A stretch of 64,000 nucleotides of DNA from a marine gamma proteobacterium HTCC2143. Lineage in GTDB: Bacteria; Pseudomonadota; Gammaproteobacteria; Pseudomonadales; Dasaniaceae. The translations under genes were made by a program, and so were the position numbers. The notes beneath the pieces are model-generated. The model was not told the origin of the DNA. It saw nothing but the letters and a program-made list of their open reading frames with translations, and did no database searches. Position 1 is the first letter of the stretch. Every line of letters begins with the position of its first letter. The stretch covers positions 25,733 to 89,732 of the forward strand of contig AAVT01000012.1 in assembly GCA_000169075.1 (NCBI GenBank), written 5' to 3'. Below, piece by piece: positions 8,295-17,000 of the stretch.

Positions 8295-8942
8295 CTATAT
8301 TGCTACTAACAGCCAGCTAACAGTAATCGCAATGGCGACTAGCACCAGCAGGCGGCTGATCGAGATATTCGTGGCCGCCTCATTTCCATTACGACTCAGT
8401 TTACTCCCGGTTATCATTGCAACAACTAAAGGCTGTTTTTTCACCACTCGATAAAACAAAATAGCCATCAGGTGCAACGCGACTAGGGCAATAAGCACTC
8501 TAAACATAACTCCGTGGAGCTGCCCCGCCCAACTGACCCAGTCATCTGAAACCCACATCACCCAAGGCCCTTCGACAAAAATATCATCACTGGTCATTAA
8601 GCCACTCAGTGCCTGTAACAGCAACGCCACCAACATCACTATTACCATCCATGAACCCAACGGGTTATGGCCAACAAAATTATCATCTCCCTTAAGATAA
8701 GCAATCACTGACTTCGGGCTCAACGAAAAGCGCGAAAATCGACCATAATCTTTTCCAAAAACTCCGGTTAAGGACCGAAAAATCAGTAATCCAAGAATGC
8801 TATAGCCACTGATCATATGCCAGTCCATCAAATCGATATCGCCCAGCAGCCCAGTAGTCAGAGAAAAGGAAAAAGACAGCACAAGCAACCAGTGGAAAAT
8901 GCGCGTGTGCCTATCCCAAACAAGTATTGATACGTTTTTCAT
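8295..8942 (-). CDS. Cytochrome b561-type di-haem membrane protein
   Basis: A 215-residue integral membrane protein with four or five hydrophobic helices. Family marks: WDRHTRIFHWLLVLSF at the N-terminus, with a haem-ligand His in helix 1; DWHMISGYSILGLLIFR in helix 2; QLHGVMFRVLIALVALHLMAILFY in the fourth helix. These His residues bind two b haems that carry electrons between quinols and periplasmic carriers. It belongs to the prokaryotic b561/Ni-hydrogenase cytochrome b group. It overlaps nothing but ends one base from the cytochrome c' stop, suggesting a functional pair although transcribed convergently. Confidence 0.93.
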   Translation of the reverse strand: MKNVSILVWDRHTRIFHWLLVLSFSFSLTTGLLGDIDLMDWHMISGYSILGLLIFRSLTGVFGKDYGRFSRFSLSPKSVIAYLKGDDNFVGHNPLGSWMVIVMLVALLLQALSGLMTSDDIFVEGPWVMWVSDDWVSWAGQLHGVMFRVLIALVALHLMAILFYRVVKKQPLVVAMITGSKLSRNGNEAATNISISRLLVLVAIAITVSWLLVAI

Positions 8943-8992
8943 TGTCCGCTTTGGCTCGTTATAAAAAGTAATCCCAGTCTATATTTGCCCGC

Positions 8993-9595
8993 CTAACTAA
9001 CAGGACCACTATGGAATCGAAATTCATCATCTGGTGACTCGATTAACGATCGTTCAAGATTGGCATAATAGATAATACGATCATCAATAGGCTGAGCCGC
9101 ATATTTTTCGGCAAGCTTTAGGTAGTCCTCGAAATGCCGCGACTCTGATTTTAATAGGGACAAATAAAATGCCTGCAACTCATCATCGAGAAACGGCGCC
9201 AACTTGGCAAAACGCTCGCAGGATCGGGCTTCAATAAACGCACCGATAATTAAACTATCGATCAGTTTTTCGGGTTCATGAGTGCGTATGCCCTCTCTCA
9301 TACCTCCCGCATATCGAGCGGAACTCAATTGGACATACTCGATATTGCGCTTTTTCATGATAGCAATGACTTGCTCAAAGTGACGCAGTTCCTCACGTGC
9401 CAAGCGTGACATTTTTGTCAAAAGATCGTATTTATCAACATAGCGATAGATCATATTGAGGGCCGTAGATGCAGCCTTCTTCTCACAGTTGGCATGGTCG
9501 ACCAGTAAAATCTCTTGGTTTTGAAGTGCGGTCTCGATCCACCGGTCTGGTGTCTCGCACAACAGCAGTGCTTGTATGGCGGATATATCATGCAT
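8993..9595 (-). CDS. miaE: tRNA-(ms2io6A37)-hydroxylase
   Basis: Non-haem di-iron monooxygenase that hydroxylates the isopentenyl group of ms2i6A37 in tRNAs reading U-starting codons. The 200-residue protein has the ferritin-like ligands: Glu in LAREELRHFEQV (about 86-97, the E..H pair) and Glu in FIEARSCERF, with SESRHFEDYLKLA (about 169-181) as the second E..H helix. It starts MHDISAIQALLL with the usual DRWIETAL segment. The gene sits 20 bp downstream of the DUF1289 gene on the same strand, and the two are likely co-transcribed. Loss of MiaE is common in bacteria, so its presence is taxonomically informative. Confidence 0.95.
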   Translation of the reverse strand: MHDISAIQALLLCETPDRWIETALQNQEILLVDHANCEKKAASTALNMIYRYVDKYDLLTKMSRLAREELRHFEQVIAIMKKRNIEYVQLSSARYAGGMREGIRTHEPEKLIDSLIIGAFIEARSCERFAKLAPFLDDELQAFYLSLLKSESRHFEDYLKLAEKYAAQPIDDRIIYYANLERSLIESPDDEFRFHSGPVS

Positions 9596-9615
9596 AAGTC
9601 TTAGTCTATCTCCAG

Positions 9616-10092
9616 CTATTCTGCTTGTTCTGGTCTCGCGCCTTTAGGAAAATAACGCTGGTAATGTGCGTCAGACAAAACGAAAAATTCGCCATCAATG
9701 GTGATACGCAACTGCTTTAGATCGGAAAAACGAAACTCAGCGTCTAATTCAAGGCCGTACTTCGCTAAATCAGTTAATTGACTCGCCCCAGCCCGCAACA
9801 ATTCATAAGCCCAGATATATGGACTTTTATTGATCGGAAATGAAATTTGCTGGGTTTCAAGTTGGCGCTTTAACAATGCCACATCGACCACACGTAACTT
9901 AGTTGCAACGATTTGGGCCAGAAAATTTTCCAATCGCTGATCAATAATCAGCTTCTCACGTTCGGTATACCCATTCCAATGAATAACTTCATGAGTGAAG
10001 CGCTTGCAGCCACGGCAAACGCTATCACCTATACCCGTCGAACAGACGCCGATACAAGGGGTTTTGACTCGGGTTTCCAACTGTTTGGCCAC
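9616..10092 (-). CDS. DUF1289 Cys-rich protein
   Basis: 158 residues. The N-terminal part has the DUF1289 pattern TPCIGVC...DSVCRGCKRFTHEVIHW (about 11-40) with four cysteines, followed by GYTEREKLIIDQRL, a helix usual in the family. The four Cys suggest a metal or Fe-S site; function is not established. Residues 60-158 form an unassigned extension: many DUF1289 proteins are only 60-80 residues long, so this is a long variant. It is directly upstream of miaE and probably in its operon. Confidence 0.88.
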   Translation of the reverse strand: MAKQLETRVKTPCIGVCSTGIGDSVCRGCKRFTHEVIHWNGYTEREKLIIDQRLENFLAQIVATKLRVVDVALLKRQLETQQISFPINKSPYIWAYELLRAGASQLTDLAKYGLELDAEFRFSDLKQLRITIDGEFFVLSDAHYQRYFPKGARPEQAE

Positions 10093-10301
10093 AAGCGTAG
10101 TCTTCTATTAAGCGTGCTATGAGTTCCCATGAAACCAACAACAGTCACACATTACGTCGAAGTTCCACCTTTCCGCTATTCTATCCCGCCACTAAAAATT
10201 CTGAAATGGGCGTCTCGCAATAATCGTCAAAATCTGGTTTTTTAATAACTAGACGTCCTGATCATAGCGCGCTAGCTCGCCACTTTAAGGACTCTCAAAC
10301 C

Positions 10302-10406
10302 ATGTTTGCTGATAAAGAGCGGAGTGTTGATCAGATAGGATGGTTCCAGAAGGCCGCCTATGCAGCTAAAACCGCCGCCGCTTGCGTGAAAAAAGTTCAT
10401 CATTAA
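10302..10406 (+). CDS. Possible 34-codon small ORF
   Basis: ATG to TAA with no internal stop; the product is rich in Ala and Lys (KAAYAAKTAAACVKK) and would form a short amphipathic helix. An AAGGA lies about 11 bases upstream, further than optimal. It occupies the otherwise empty 10093-10559 gap between the DUF1289 gene and the thioesterase. I recognise no homologue and it could be a chance ORF; nothing else is evident in this gap. Confidence 0.22.
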   Translation: MFADKERSVDQIGWFQKAAYAAKTAAACVKKVHH

Positions 10407-10559
10407 ACAGCAACGATAAACGGCTATGTTACATAAAATCAGCGACGGATTATCCGAGGCTTCTTTTTAACTTCAGAATAATGCCGTTGCATTGTATCAT
10501 TGTCGACTCACCAATGAATGAAGAAAGTTCTCTGGCCGAAATCACAGAAAGGTAGATAT

Positions 10560-10988
10560 ATGACACAGGATACCAACCCACCCGGAGTTCCGGAAGGCTT
10601 CAGGACACTCAGGAATTCAGCCCATGCAGAGACGCATGTTGGCCCTTTTTACTACAAAAAAGATGATGATGAGCTAACCCTCGGCTTTTTGGCTGGCGAC
10701 CAGCACAGTAACGCTATAGGCGGTGTCCATGGAGGTGTTTTGATGTTTTTTGCCGATTACGCAGTGGTCATGTCTGCAATGAAAGGCCAAAAGGAAAACT
10801 GTGCAACGATTAGTGCCAGCTGCGATTTTGTGTCGAGCGCTCATACCGGCGAATGGGTGGAAGCAGAAGCGACGATAACCCGCCGGACAGGGTCGATGGT
10901 GTTTGTCTCAGGTCGTATCTATGTTGGCGACAAAACCGTGATGACAGTGCAGTCGGTATTAAAAAGAATCATACCCAGAGAAAAGTAA
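10560..10988 (+). CDS. PaaI-type hotdog thioesterase
   Basis: 142 residues from the ATG at 10560, which has GAAAGG 8 bases upstream; an in-frame ATG at 10518 has no good ribosome site. The hotdog core is clear: AIGGVHGGVLMFFADYAVVMSA (central helix with the HGG motif), then SASCDFVSSAHTGEWVEAEATI. Such enzymes hydrolyse acyl- or aryl-CoA thioesters and usually rescue CoA from dead-end intermediates in catabolic pathways. That fits the adjacent CoA-transferase, synthetase and dehydrogenase genes. The exact substrate cannot be read from sequence. Confidence 0.88.
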   Translation: MTQDTNPPGVPEGFRTLRNSAHAETHVGPFYYKKDDDELTLGFLAGDQHSNAIGGVHGGVLMFFADYAVVMSAMKGQKENCATISASCDFVSSAHTGEWVEAEATITRRTGSMVFVSGRIYVGDKTVMTVQSVLKRIIPREK

Positions 10989-11087
10989 TCGTCTCTAGCA
11001 AACCATTAATTAGCGCACTGGTATAACCTATGGCACAGCGGCAAGCCCAGTGAATTGCTGAAATAATACTATACCTGAGAGAAACCT

Positions 11088-11930
11088 ATGAAACAGCTTA
11101 CCACGTTGATTGATGGCCTTATGTTTGCTGAAGGGCCTCGCTGGCGCGACGGCAAGTTATGGTTTTCAGATATGCATGACAAAAAAATATGTACTATCGA
11201 CCTCCAGGGCCAGCTCAATGTGGTCCTTCATACAAACCACGATACGTCGGGATTGGGATGGGCTGCCGATGGCTCGCTGTTATTCGTCTCTATGCCTGAT
11301 CGGTGCCTAATGAAATTCATCAACGGCGAAACGTTGAAGGTAGCGGATCTGTCAGCGCTTGCCAGTTTTCACTGTAACGATATGATTGTTGATAGATTCG
11401 GCCGTACTTACATCGGTAACTTTGGCTTTGATTTACACGGTGGCGCCAATCATAAAGCAGCTAACCTGATCATGGTCGACGTTGATGGCAGCGTGTCTGT
11501 TGCTGCCGCTGACCTAATGTTTCCCAATGGTATGGTTATCTCAGCGGACGATAAGACAATCATTGTTGCTGAAACATTCGGCGCATGCCTCACGGCCTTT
11601 GATATTGCCGACGACGGATGTTTATCAAATCGGCGGCAATGGGCCGATATAAGACCCGCAGTTCCCGATGGTATCTGTCTGGATGCAGAGGGAGCAATTT
11701 GGGTTGCGTCGCCGTCAACCCATGAAGTCATACGGGTACTCGAGGGAGGGGAAATTAGCGACCGACTAGCGGTTGATACTAATGCCTTTGCCTGTATGCT
11801 GGGTGGTCATGATGGAAAGACCCTCTTCGTACTGACAGCAGAAGATTCTGACCCTAAGGTTTTACAGGGCAAGAGGACGGGGAAAATAGAAACGACCACC
11901 GTTGCGGTAGCGGCTGCGGGAAGACCTTGA
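11088..11930 (+). CDS. SMP-30/gluconolactonase-family hydrolase
   Basis: A 280-residue six-bladed beta-propeller. The N-terminal FAEGPRWRDGKLWFSDMHD holds the metal-binding Glu of the SMP-30/LRE family; later LFPNG-like MFPNGMVISADD and VPDGICLDAEGAIWVA supply the Asn and Asp ligands. Members hydrolyse lactones (gluconolactone, other sugar or aliphatic lactones). No signal peptide is present, so it is cytoplasmic. It lies about 100 bp after the thioesterase and 200 bp before the CaiB-type gene on the same strand. In this context, ring opening of a lactone intermediate during degradation is a reasonable inference. Confidence 0.9.
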   Translation: MKQLTTLIDGLMFAEGPRWRDGKLWFSDMHDKKICTIDLQGQLNVVLHTNHDTSGLGWAADGSLLFVSMPDRCLMKFINGETLKVADLSALASFHCNDMIVDRFGRTYIGNFGFDLHGGANHKAANLIMVDVDGSVSVAAADLMFPNGMVISADDKTIIVAETFGACLTAFDIADDGCLSNRRQWADIRPAVPDGICLDAEGAIWVASPSTHEVIRVLEGGEISDRLAVDTNAFACMLGGHDGKTLFVLTAEDSDPKVLQGKRTGKIETTTVAVAAAGRP

Positions 11931-12133
11931 AAACAAGCGAAGCGTGTAAAGGTTCTTAATAGCTTGAAAAACAGGTAGTATTTGCCGGCTAAGATGAAAC
12001 TAACTTTGAACTGTTTCTGCTCAGTAAAACTAGCTACAAAATATTCGACGCTATCAGCGATTATCATAATAATACAGTCTCGTCTGCCAAGCTCAGGCGC
12101 GGGTACCATCTTTAAATATTAGGTTTTGATCTT

Positions 12134-13315
12134 ATGACATACCCGTTAGAAGGACTAAAAATACTCGATTTCTCTCGCGTTCTCGCTGGGCCGTTCGCCG
12201 GCAGGATGTTGTGTGATCTCGGGGCCGACGTGGTTAAAGTAGAACCACCCGACGGCGACGTAACGCGATACTGGGGTAAAGAAATTGCCAATATCCCCGG
12301 CTATTTCCATCAGCAAAATGCCGGGAAACGTAACATTTGTATTGACATGCGCGCTAAGGGTGCGGCGGGCCTCATTAAAGAACTGGTTGCTGACGTCGAC
12401 ATTGTCATAGAAAACTATCGGCCCGGCGTCATGTCTAAACACGGCGTTGGGTATGACGAACTTAAAATAATCAATCCAAAATTGGTGATGCTATCTATTT
12501 CCGGATTCGGCCAGCAGGGACCGGAATCGGGACGCCCAGCTTTTGCGCCAGTCATCCATGCTGAAGCAGGATTAATTCATCGGTCGGCACACCGGAGCCA
12601 GCAGCCGCGCCATGATTTACCGCTGTCAGTTGCAGATACCAATGCATCATTACATGGACTGGTCGGGGTTCTTGCAGCCATTATCATGCGTGATCGAACA
12701 GGGCTCGGACAACACATCGACATAGCCATGATCGACAGTACCATGGCTACCGATGACCAAATTCATTACGACTTAGAAAAATCTTGGGATACAGGGCCCT
12801 TAGGCGAGGAAATTTTTGAAACACCGTTTGGCGCCGTCTTGTTGTCTACCGATTTTCGTTTATTTTTCCGCGTACTCACCAGCCAGATGGGTTTGCAAGA
12901 CCCCTCCGTCACAGGAATGACGCTAGCGGAAAAGATAGCTGCGCGCCGGGATGCCGTTGGCAGTTATATACAAACACTGGATAGCGCGGAAAAGTTCGGC
13001 AAGGTAATGACCGCTTTGAATATTCCCTGGGCGGAGGTACGTAACGCCGAATTTATTCAGGAGCAAGTGACTGTTAAAGCTCGCGGCTCTATTGTTCAAA
13101 TTGATGATCGAAATGGTGGCACTCGGCCTATTACCCAGTCACCCTATCGATTCTCTGCTGCAGATAGCGGCGTCCGGGGGCCGGCCTCACACCGAGGCGA
13201 ACATAACAGCGAGGTGCTTACTGAATGGTTAAACAAGCCTCAAACAGATGTCGACACACTGCTCGACAACGGCGTACTCCTGTTTGAAGATGGCTGGCGC
13301 CCGAAAGGCGCATAA
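12134..13315 (+). CDS. CaiB/BaiF family (type III) CoA transferase
   Basis: 393 residues. The N-terminus GLKILDFSRVLAGPFAGRMLCDLGADVVKVEPP is the hallmark of family III CoA transferases, followed by VIENYRPGVM, the KLVMLSISGFGQQGP segment and GQHIDIAMIDS. These enzymes move CoA from a donor thioester to a carboxylate (carnitine, formate, bile acid or aromatic acids), or are acyl-CoA racemases. It begins a likely operon with the acyl-CoA synthetase (73 bp downstream) and an acyl-CoA dehydrogenase-like gene, pointing to activation and degradation of a carboxylic acid. The substrate is unknown. Confidence 0.93.
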   Translation: MTYPLEGLKILDFSRVLAGPFAGRMLCDLGADVVKVEPPDGDVTRYWGKEIANIPGYFHQQNAGKRNICIDMRAKGAAGLIKELVADVDIVIENYRPGVMSKHGVGYDELKIINPKLVMLSISGFGQQGPESGRPAFAPVIHAEAGLIHRSAHRSQQPRHDLPLSVADTNASLHGLVGVLAAIIMRDRTGLGQHIDIAMIDSTMATDDQIHYDLEKSWDTGPLGEEIFETPFGAVLLSTDFRLFFRVLTSQMGLQDPSVTGMTLAEKIAARRDAVGSYIQTLDSAEKFGKVMTALNIPWAEVRNAEFIQEQVTVKARGSIVQIDDRNGGTRPITQSPYRFSAADSGVRGPASHRGEHNSEVLTEWLNKPQTDVDTLLDNGVLLFEDGWRPKGA

Positions 13316-13387
13316 CCGGAAGACAACTACAATTTATCGAATCCACGTGATAATAATAATTTAACTGAAAAAAATATAAGAGAGACG

Positions 13388-15004
13388 ATGATGGGAACTA
13401 GCCTTGGAGATTTACTGGACGGAGTAGCGACGGTCGTTGACCCCAATTCGCCAGCGTTAATACATAACGATCGCACGATTACTTGGGGGCAGTTTGACAA
13501 ACGTACCAATAATCTTGCAAACGCGATTCTCAAACGCGGCGTTGATTACAACGACAAAGCTGCGGTTTATATGCGTAATTGTTCGGAGTATAGCGAGGCA
13601 GTTGCCGCGGCTTTTAAAAGTCGAACCGTTCATCTTAATGTCAACTTCCGTTACACCGCAGAGGAGCTCACCTACATCTTTGATAACTCGGATGCCGTTG
13701 TTATCTTCTTCTCGTCAGAATTTGCCGGCCAGATGACCGCATTAAAAGACAAACTTCCCAAGGTTAAGTTGTTCATTGAAGTAACACCACTCGGGGCACA
13801 GCCTTTATTTGACGGCGCTCTCTCTCACGAAGATCTTGTCAATGAGGGCGATGGAGCTCCATTAGCTATTGAGCGCTCAGGAGATGATCTGTTCTTCCTA
13901 TACACCGGCGGCACCACCGGCATGCCCAAAGCGGTCATGTGGCCACACGAAACATTTCGGTCACTGGGCATCGCCGGCGCAGCCCTATTGGGTAAAGATA
14001 TGTCGACACTGGCAAGCACATTGGCAACTGTCAAAGCAGAGCCGTCCGTTGTCAGAATGCTGCCCGCCTGCCCGCTTATGCATGGCACCGGTCTGTTTAC
14101 CTCCTTGAGTGTTTTATTTGCTGGCGGTGCGGTTGTAACAATGGACGCTGAGCAAGGGCTTGATACCGCTGACTTATGGCGTACTGTTGTGAAACACGGC
14201 GTTAATACTATGGCAATTGTTGGTGATGCTTTTGGCAAACCGCTACTAAAAGAATTGGAAGAAAACCCGGGAAAATATAACCTTGATCACATGGCAGCCA
14301 TCACCTCTTCTGGCGTTATGTGGAGCCGTGAAGTCAAACTGGGATTACTTAAGCATATGCCGAACGTCATTCTCAACGACTCATTTGGTGCCTCAGAAGC
14401 GGTAGGGTTTGGTGCGTCAGTCATGGCTAATGGTATGGAAACAACGACGGCAAAATTTGCCATCGGCGATAACTGTAAGGTTTTTACTGAAGACGACCGA
14501 GAGGTCATGCCCGGCAGCGGAGAACCAGGCTATATTGCTCGAGGCGGCCATATTCCTCTCGGCTACTTTAAAGACGAAGAAAAATCTGCGAAAACATTTA
14601 AGACCATTAATGGTGAACGGTATTCTATTCCTGGGGACTGGTGTACCGTTGAGGCTGATGGCACGCTGACATTACTAGGCCGCGGATCTGTTTGTATCAA
14701 CTCTGCGGGTGAAAAAATCTACCCGGAAGAAGTCGAAGAAGTAATAAAATCGATTGACGGAATACGGGACGCACTGGTTGTTGGAGTCCCTGATGATAAA
14801 TGGGGGAACGCTGTCATAGCAGTCATCGAAGGTGATGAAAAACCAGCTGACGAACTGAAGCGCTTAATCAAATTACATTTAGCCAGCTACAAAGTTCCAA
14901 AAAAATTCCTTTTTAAAGACACACTGGGCCGAGCGCCAAACGGCAAAGCCGATTACAAGACTATCACCGCCTACGCCAAAAAAATACTGGGAATCGCTGG
15001 GTAA
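13388..15004 (+). CDS. AMP-forming acyl-CoA synthetase
   Basis: 538 residues of the ANL superfamily, activating a carboxylic acid with ATP and CoA. Motifs: the P-loop FLYTGGTTGMPKAV (A3), NDSFGASEAVGFG (A5), GDWCTVEADGTLTLLGRG (A7/A8 hinge) and the catalytic Lys region GRAPNGKADYK (A10) at the C-terminus. The MMGTSLGDLLDG start and overall form resemble the FadD3-like/cyclohexane-carboxylate group rather than short-chain synthetases, but substrate assignment is inference. It has two adjacent ATG codons at the start. The next gene begins one base after its stop. Confidence 0.94.
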   Translation: MMGTSLGDLLDGVATVVDPNSPALIHNDRTITWGQFDKRTNNLANAILKRGVDYNDKAAVYMRNCSEYSEAVAAAFKSRTVHLNVNFRYTAEELTYIFDNSDAVVIFFSSEFAGQMTALKDKLPKVKLFIEVTPLGAQPLFDGALSHEDLVNEGDGAPLAIERSGDDLFFLYTGGTTGMPKAVMWPHETFRSLGIAGAALLGKDMSTLASTLATVKAEPSVVRMLPACPLMHGTGLFTSLSVLFAGGAVVTMDAEQGLDTADLWRTVVKHGVNTMAIVGDAFGKPLLKELEENPGKYNLDHMAAITSSGVMWSREVKLGLLKHMPNVILNDSFGASEAVGFGASVMANGMETTTAKFAIGDNCKVFTEDDREVMPGSGEPGYIARGGHIPLGYFKDEEKSAKTFKTINGERYSIPGDWCTVEADGTLTLLGRGSVCINSAGEKIYPEEVEEVIKSIDGIRDALVVGVPDDKWGNAVIAVIEGDEKPADELKRLIKLHLASYKVPKKFLFKDTLGRAPNGKADYKTITAYAKKILGIAG

Positions 15005-15005
15005 T

Positions 15006-15887
15006 ATGACAAGTAATGACTCAACTATGGATGATTTTTTAGCGGCCTATTTTGAAAATACGACGCAGATGTTTACCTGTAATAATGAATCCGACTGGTA
15101 TCATTATTGGGAGTCAGAAGGGTTGAATCGTCTAAACCCCCCACTCATTGCCATGAAGGGCGGTATGCAGGCTCCGAATTTAGCGTATGTTTTTATCGCG
15201 GGGTATCAAGCGGCAATGAGACATGTGTTTCCCGAAATCCCCGAGGACGGCTGGACTGCACTGGCAGCCTCAGAAGACGTCCACAATCCAACTGATAATC
15301 CGCCGCTGTTGTTCACAAAAAATGGTGGCACCATCAGGCTGAATGGCACCAAGTCCTGGGTGGCCCAATCAAAGAGTGTTGATTATCTAATTGTTACGGC
15401 TAAAAACGATAATAAAGAACGCGCTATGGTCTTGGTTAAAATAGATCAGCAGGGATTACTAATGTCCCATCGCGAATCACCATCGTTCCTAGCTGATATG
15501 AGCCAGGGCTTTGCGCGCTTTTCCGAAGCAATAGTCGATGCTAACGCTTTAATCGAGGGAGAGCGATTAAAAACTTTTATGAAAAGTGAGTCGAAGTTTA
15601 TCATGCTTGCCTTGTGCGGCTGGTTCTATAAGCAGTCACTCAAAAATCAACCAGCATTAGCAGCCGACTTTAGATTATTGGCAGCCGATTACTTTTCGGT
15701 ATCTCAGGACAATACCACCAAAGTCACGGTGCTTGCCGACCTCGACACTCGATTGCAATCTCTTTTTAAGACGTTCAGCAGTGAAAGTAACACCAACACT
15801 ATTGCGAACTGGCAAAGTGACTGTGCACTCGTATCTATGTACAGCAAAGGCGTACAAAGCCGCGCAGCAAAGCCTGTCAATAATTAG
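15006..15887 (+). CDS. Aberrant acyl-CoA dehydrogenase-like protein
   Basis: 293 residues starting one base after the acyl-CoA synthetase stop. The central beta-domain pattern of acyl-CoA dehydrogenases is recognisable (GGTIRLNGTKSWVAQSKSVDYLIVTAK, about 107-134), with the preceding SEDVHNPTDNPP where the family normally has a GSD-type substrate loop. The normal N-terminal helices are degenerate and the C-terminal FAD/catalytic helical domain is short (about 80 residues) with no recognisable catalytic Glu segment. It is therefore either a non-catalytic partner subunit or a diverged enzyme. Its place in the operon argues that it is real and expressed. Confidence 0.75.
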   Translation: MTSNDSTMDDFLAAYFENTTQMFTCNNESDWYHYWESEGLNRLNPPLIAMKGGMQAPNLAYVFIAGYQAAMRHVFPEIPEDGWTALAASEDVHNPTDNPPLLFTKNGGTIRLNGTKSWVAQSKSVDYLIVTAKNDNKERAMVLVKIDQQGLLMSHRESPSFLADMSQGFARFSEAIVDANALIEGERLKTFMKSESKFIMLALCGWFYKQSLKNQPALAADFRLLAADYFSVSQDNTTKVTVLADLDTRLQSLFKTFSSESNTNTIANWQSDCALVSMYSKGVQSRAAKPVNN

Positions 15888-15928
15888 CGCACTGCCAAGC
15901 GGCAGCGCGCCAGCTGTTGATCCTTTGA

Positions 15929-16990
15929 CTAAACGAATCCTTGGATTTTGGCAGCTTCATTCCTTAACAATTCCGGCGAGCCTAACAGCTGTCGATTAGC
16001 ACCAATACGTTTGAACCAGTAATGTAATCCCACTAAGTCAGTAAAGCCCATGCCACCATGAACTTCCGTAGCCGTCTTCGCTACTGCTTTTCCAACTTCA
16101 GACAGATGGGCTTTAGTATGACAGGCCATCAATCTGGCTTCTTCCGGTACCTGATCCATGGCGTGAGCAGCATACCAAACCAGTGACCTGCAGGGTTCCA
16201 GGTTCGCAACCATATCAGCACACATGTGTTTGACCGCCTGAAAGGAGGCAATGACCCGGTTAAATTGTTCACGTTGTTTGGCATAGACCACTGACTGGTC
16301 AAGCATGCTCTGAGCAGCACCCAAGGTATCGGCTGCTTGCATGACGCGACCAAGATCCAACGACCGCGTATAGACAGCAGGATCATTTGAAATCACCTCA
16401 GCTTCAACCTGATCCAAAACCAGCTCGCAAGTTGTCCGAGTTTTGTCAACGGTGGTCAAATTATTGCGCTGCAGGCCCTGTGCGCTAGCAGCAACTAGAT
16501 ACAGATTTTTATCCTTATCAGCAATCAAATAATGATCAGCCTGTGAATCCAATACGAACAGACATTTACCGGAGAGAACACTGCCGATTACTGCAATGCC
16601 CGCTTCGCGCCGTGCGCCAATAGTTTCTCCGAAGGCAATACCGACCCTCTGCTCACCCGCTGCAATGGCTGCTAGTAGTTCATCTTTACCAGCCGCAATC
16701 AGGGCGACCGGCGCCATCACTGCAGAGGATAAAAAGGCTGATGGCGTGACATGATAGGCCAGACATTCTGCAATAACAGCAGCATCCAGTGCACCCAAAC
16801 CAACACCTCCGTTTGCTTCTGGTATCATCAGGCCAGGAATACCTAATTCGGTCAGTTCCTGCCAAATTTCTTCATCGCTGATTTCACTACTTACTACCTT
16901 GCGAACCCGCTCCAGCGAAACTTGCTCCGCTAAATATTTATTTGTCATATCTTGCAGCATGATTTGTTCTTGTGACAATCCGAATTCCAT
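15929..16990 (-). CDS. Acyl-CoA dehydrogenase, short (beta-type) subunit
   Basis: 353 residues, shorter than the roughly 385 of a full homotetrameric enzyme. It starts MEFGLSQEQIMLQDMTNKYL, has ELGIPGLMIPEANGGVG early on and the VHGGMGFTDLVGLHYWFKR segment at the C-terminus. The middle domain is shortened and the usual substrate-loop EPGAGSD motif is missing. It lies 10 bp downstream of a full-length acyl-CoA dehydrogenase gene on the same strand. Short-plus-long adjacent pairs form heterotetramers in actinobacterial steroid side-chain degradation (FadE28-FadE29 type), so this may be the partner subunit. Confidence 0.9.
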   Translation of the reverse strand: MEFGLSQEQIMLQDMTNKYLAEQVSLERVRKVVSSEISDEEIWQELTELGIPGLMIPEANGGVGLGALDAAVIAECLAYHVTPSAFLSSAVMAPVALIAAGKDELLAAIAAGEQRVGIAFGETIGARREAGIAVIGSVLSGKCLFVLDSQADHYLIADKDKNLYLVAASAQGLQRNNLTTVDKTRTTCELVLDQVEAEVISNDPAVYTRSLDLGRVMQAADTLGAAQSMLDQSVVYAKQREQFNRVIASFQAVKHMCADMVANLEPCRSLVWYAAHAMDQVPEEARLMACHTKAHLSEVGKAVAKTATEVHGGMGFTDLVGLHYWFKRIGANRQLLGSPELLRNEAAKIQGFV

Positions 16991-17000
16991 TTTACTCCCC

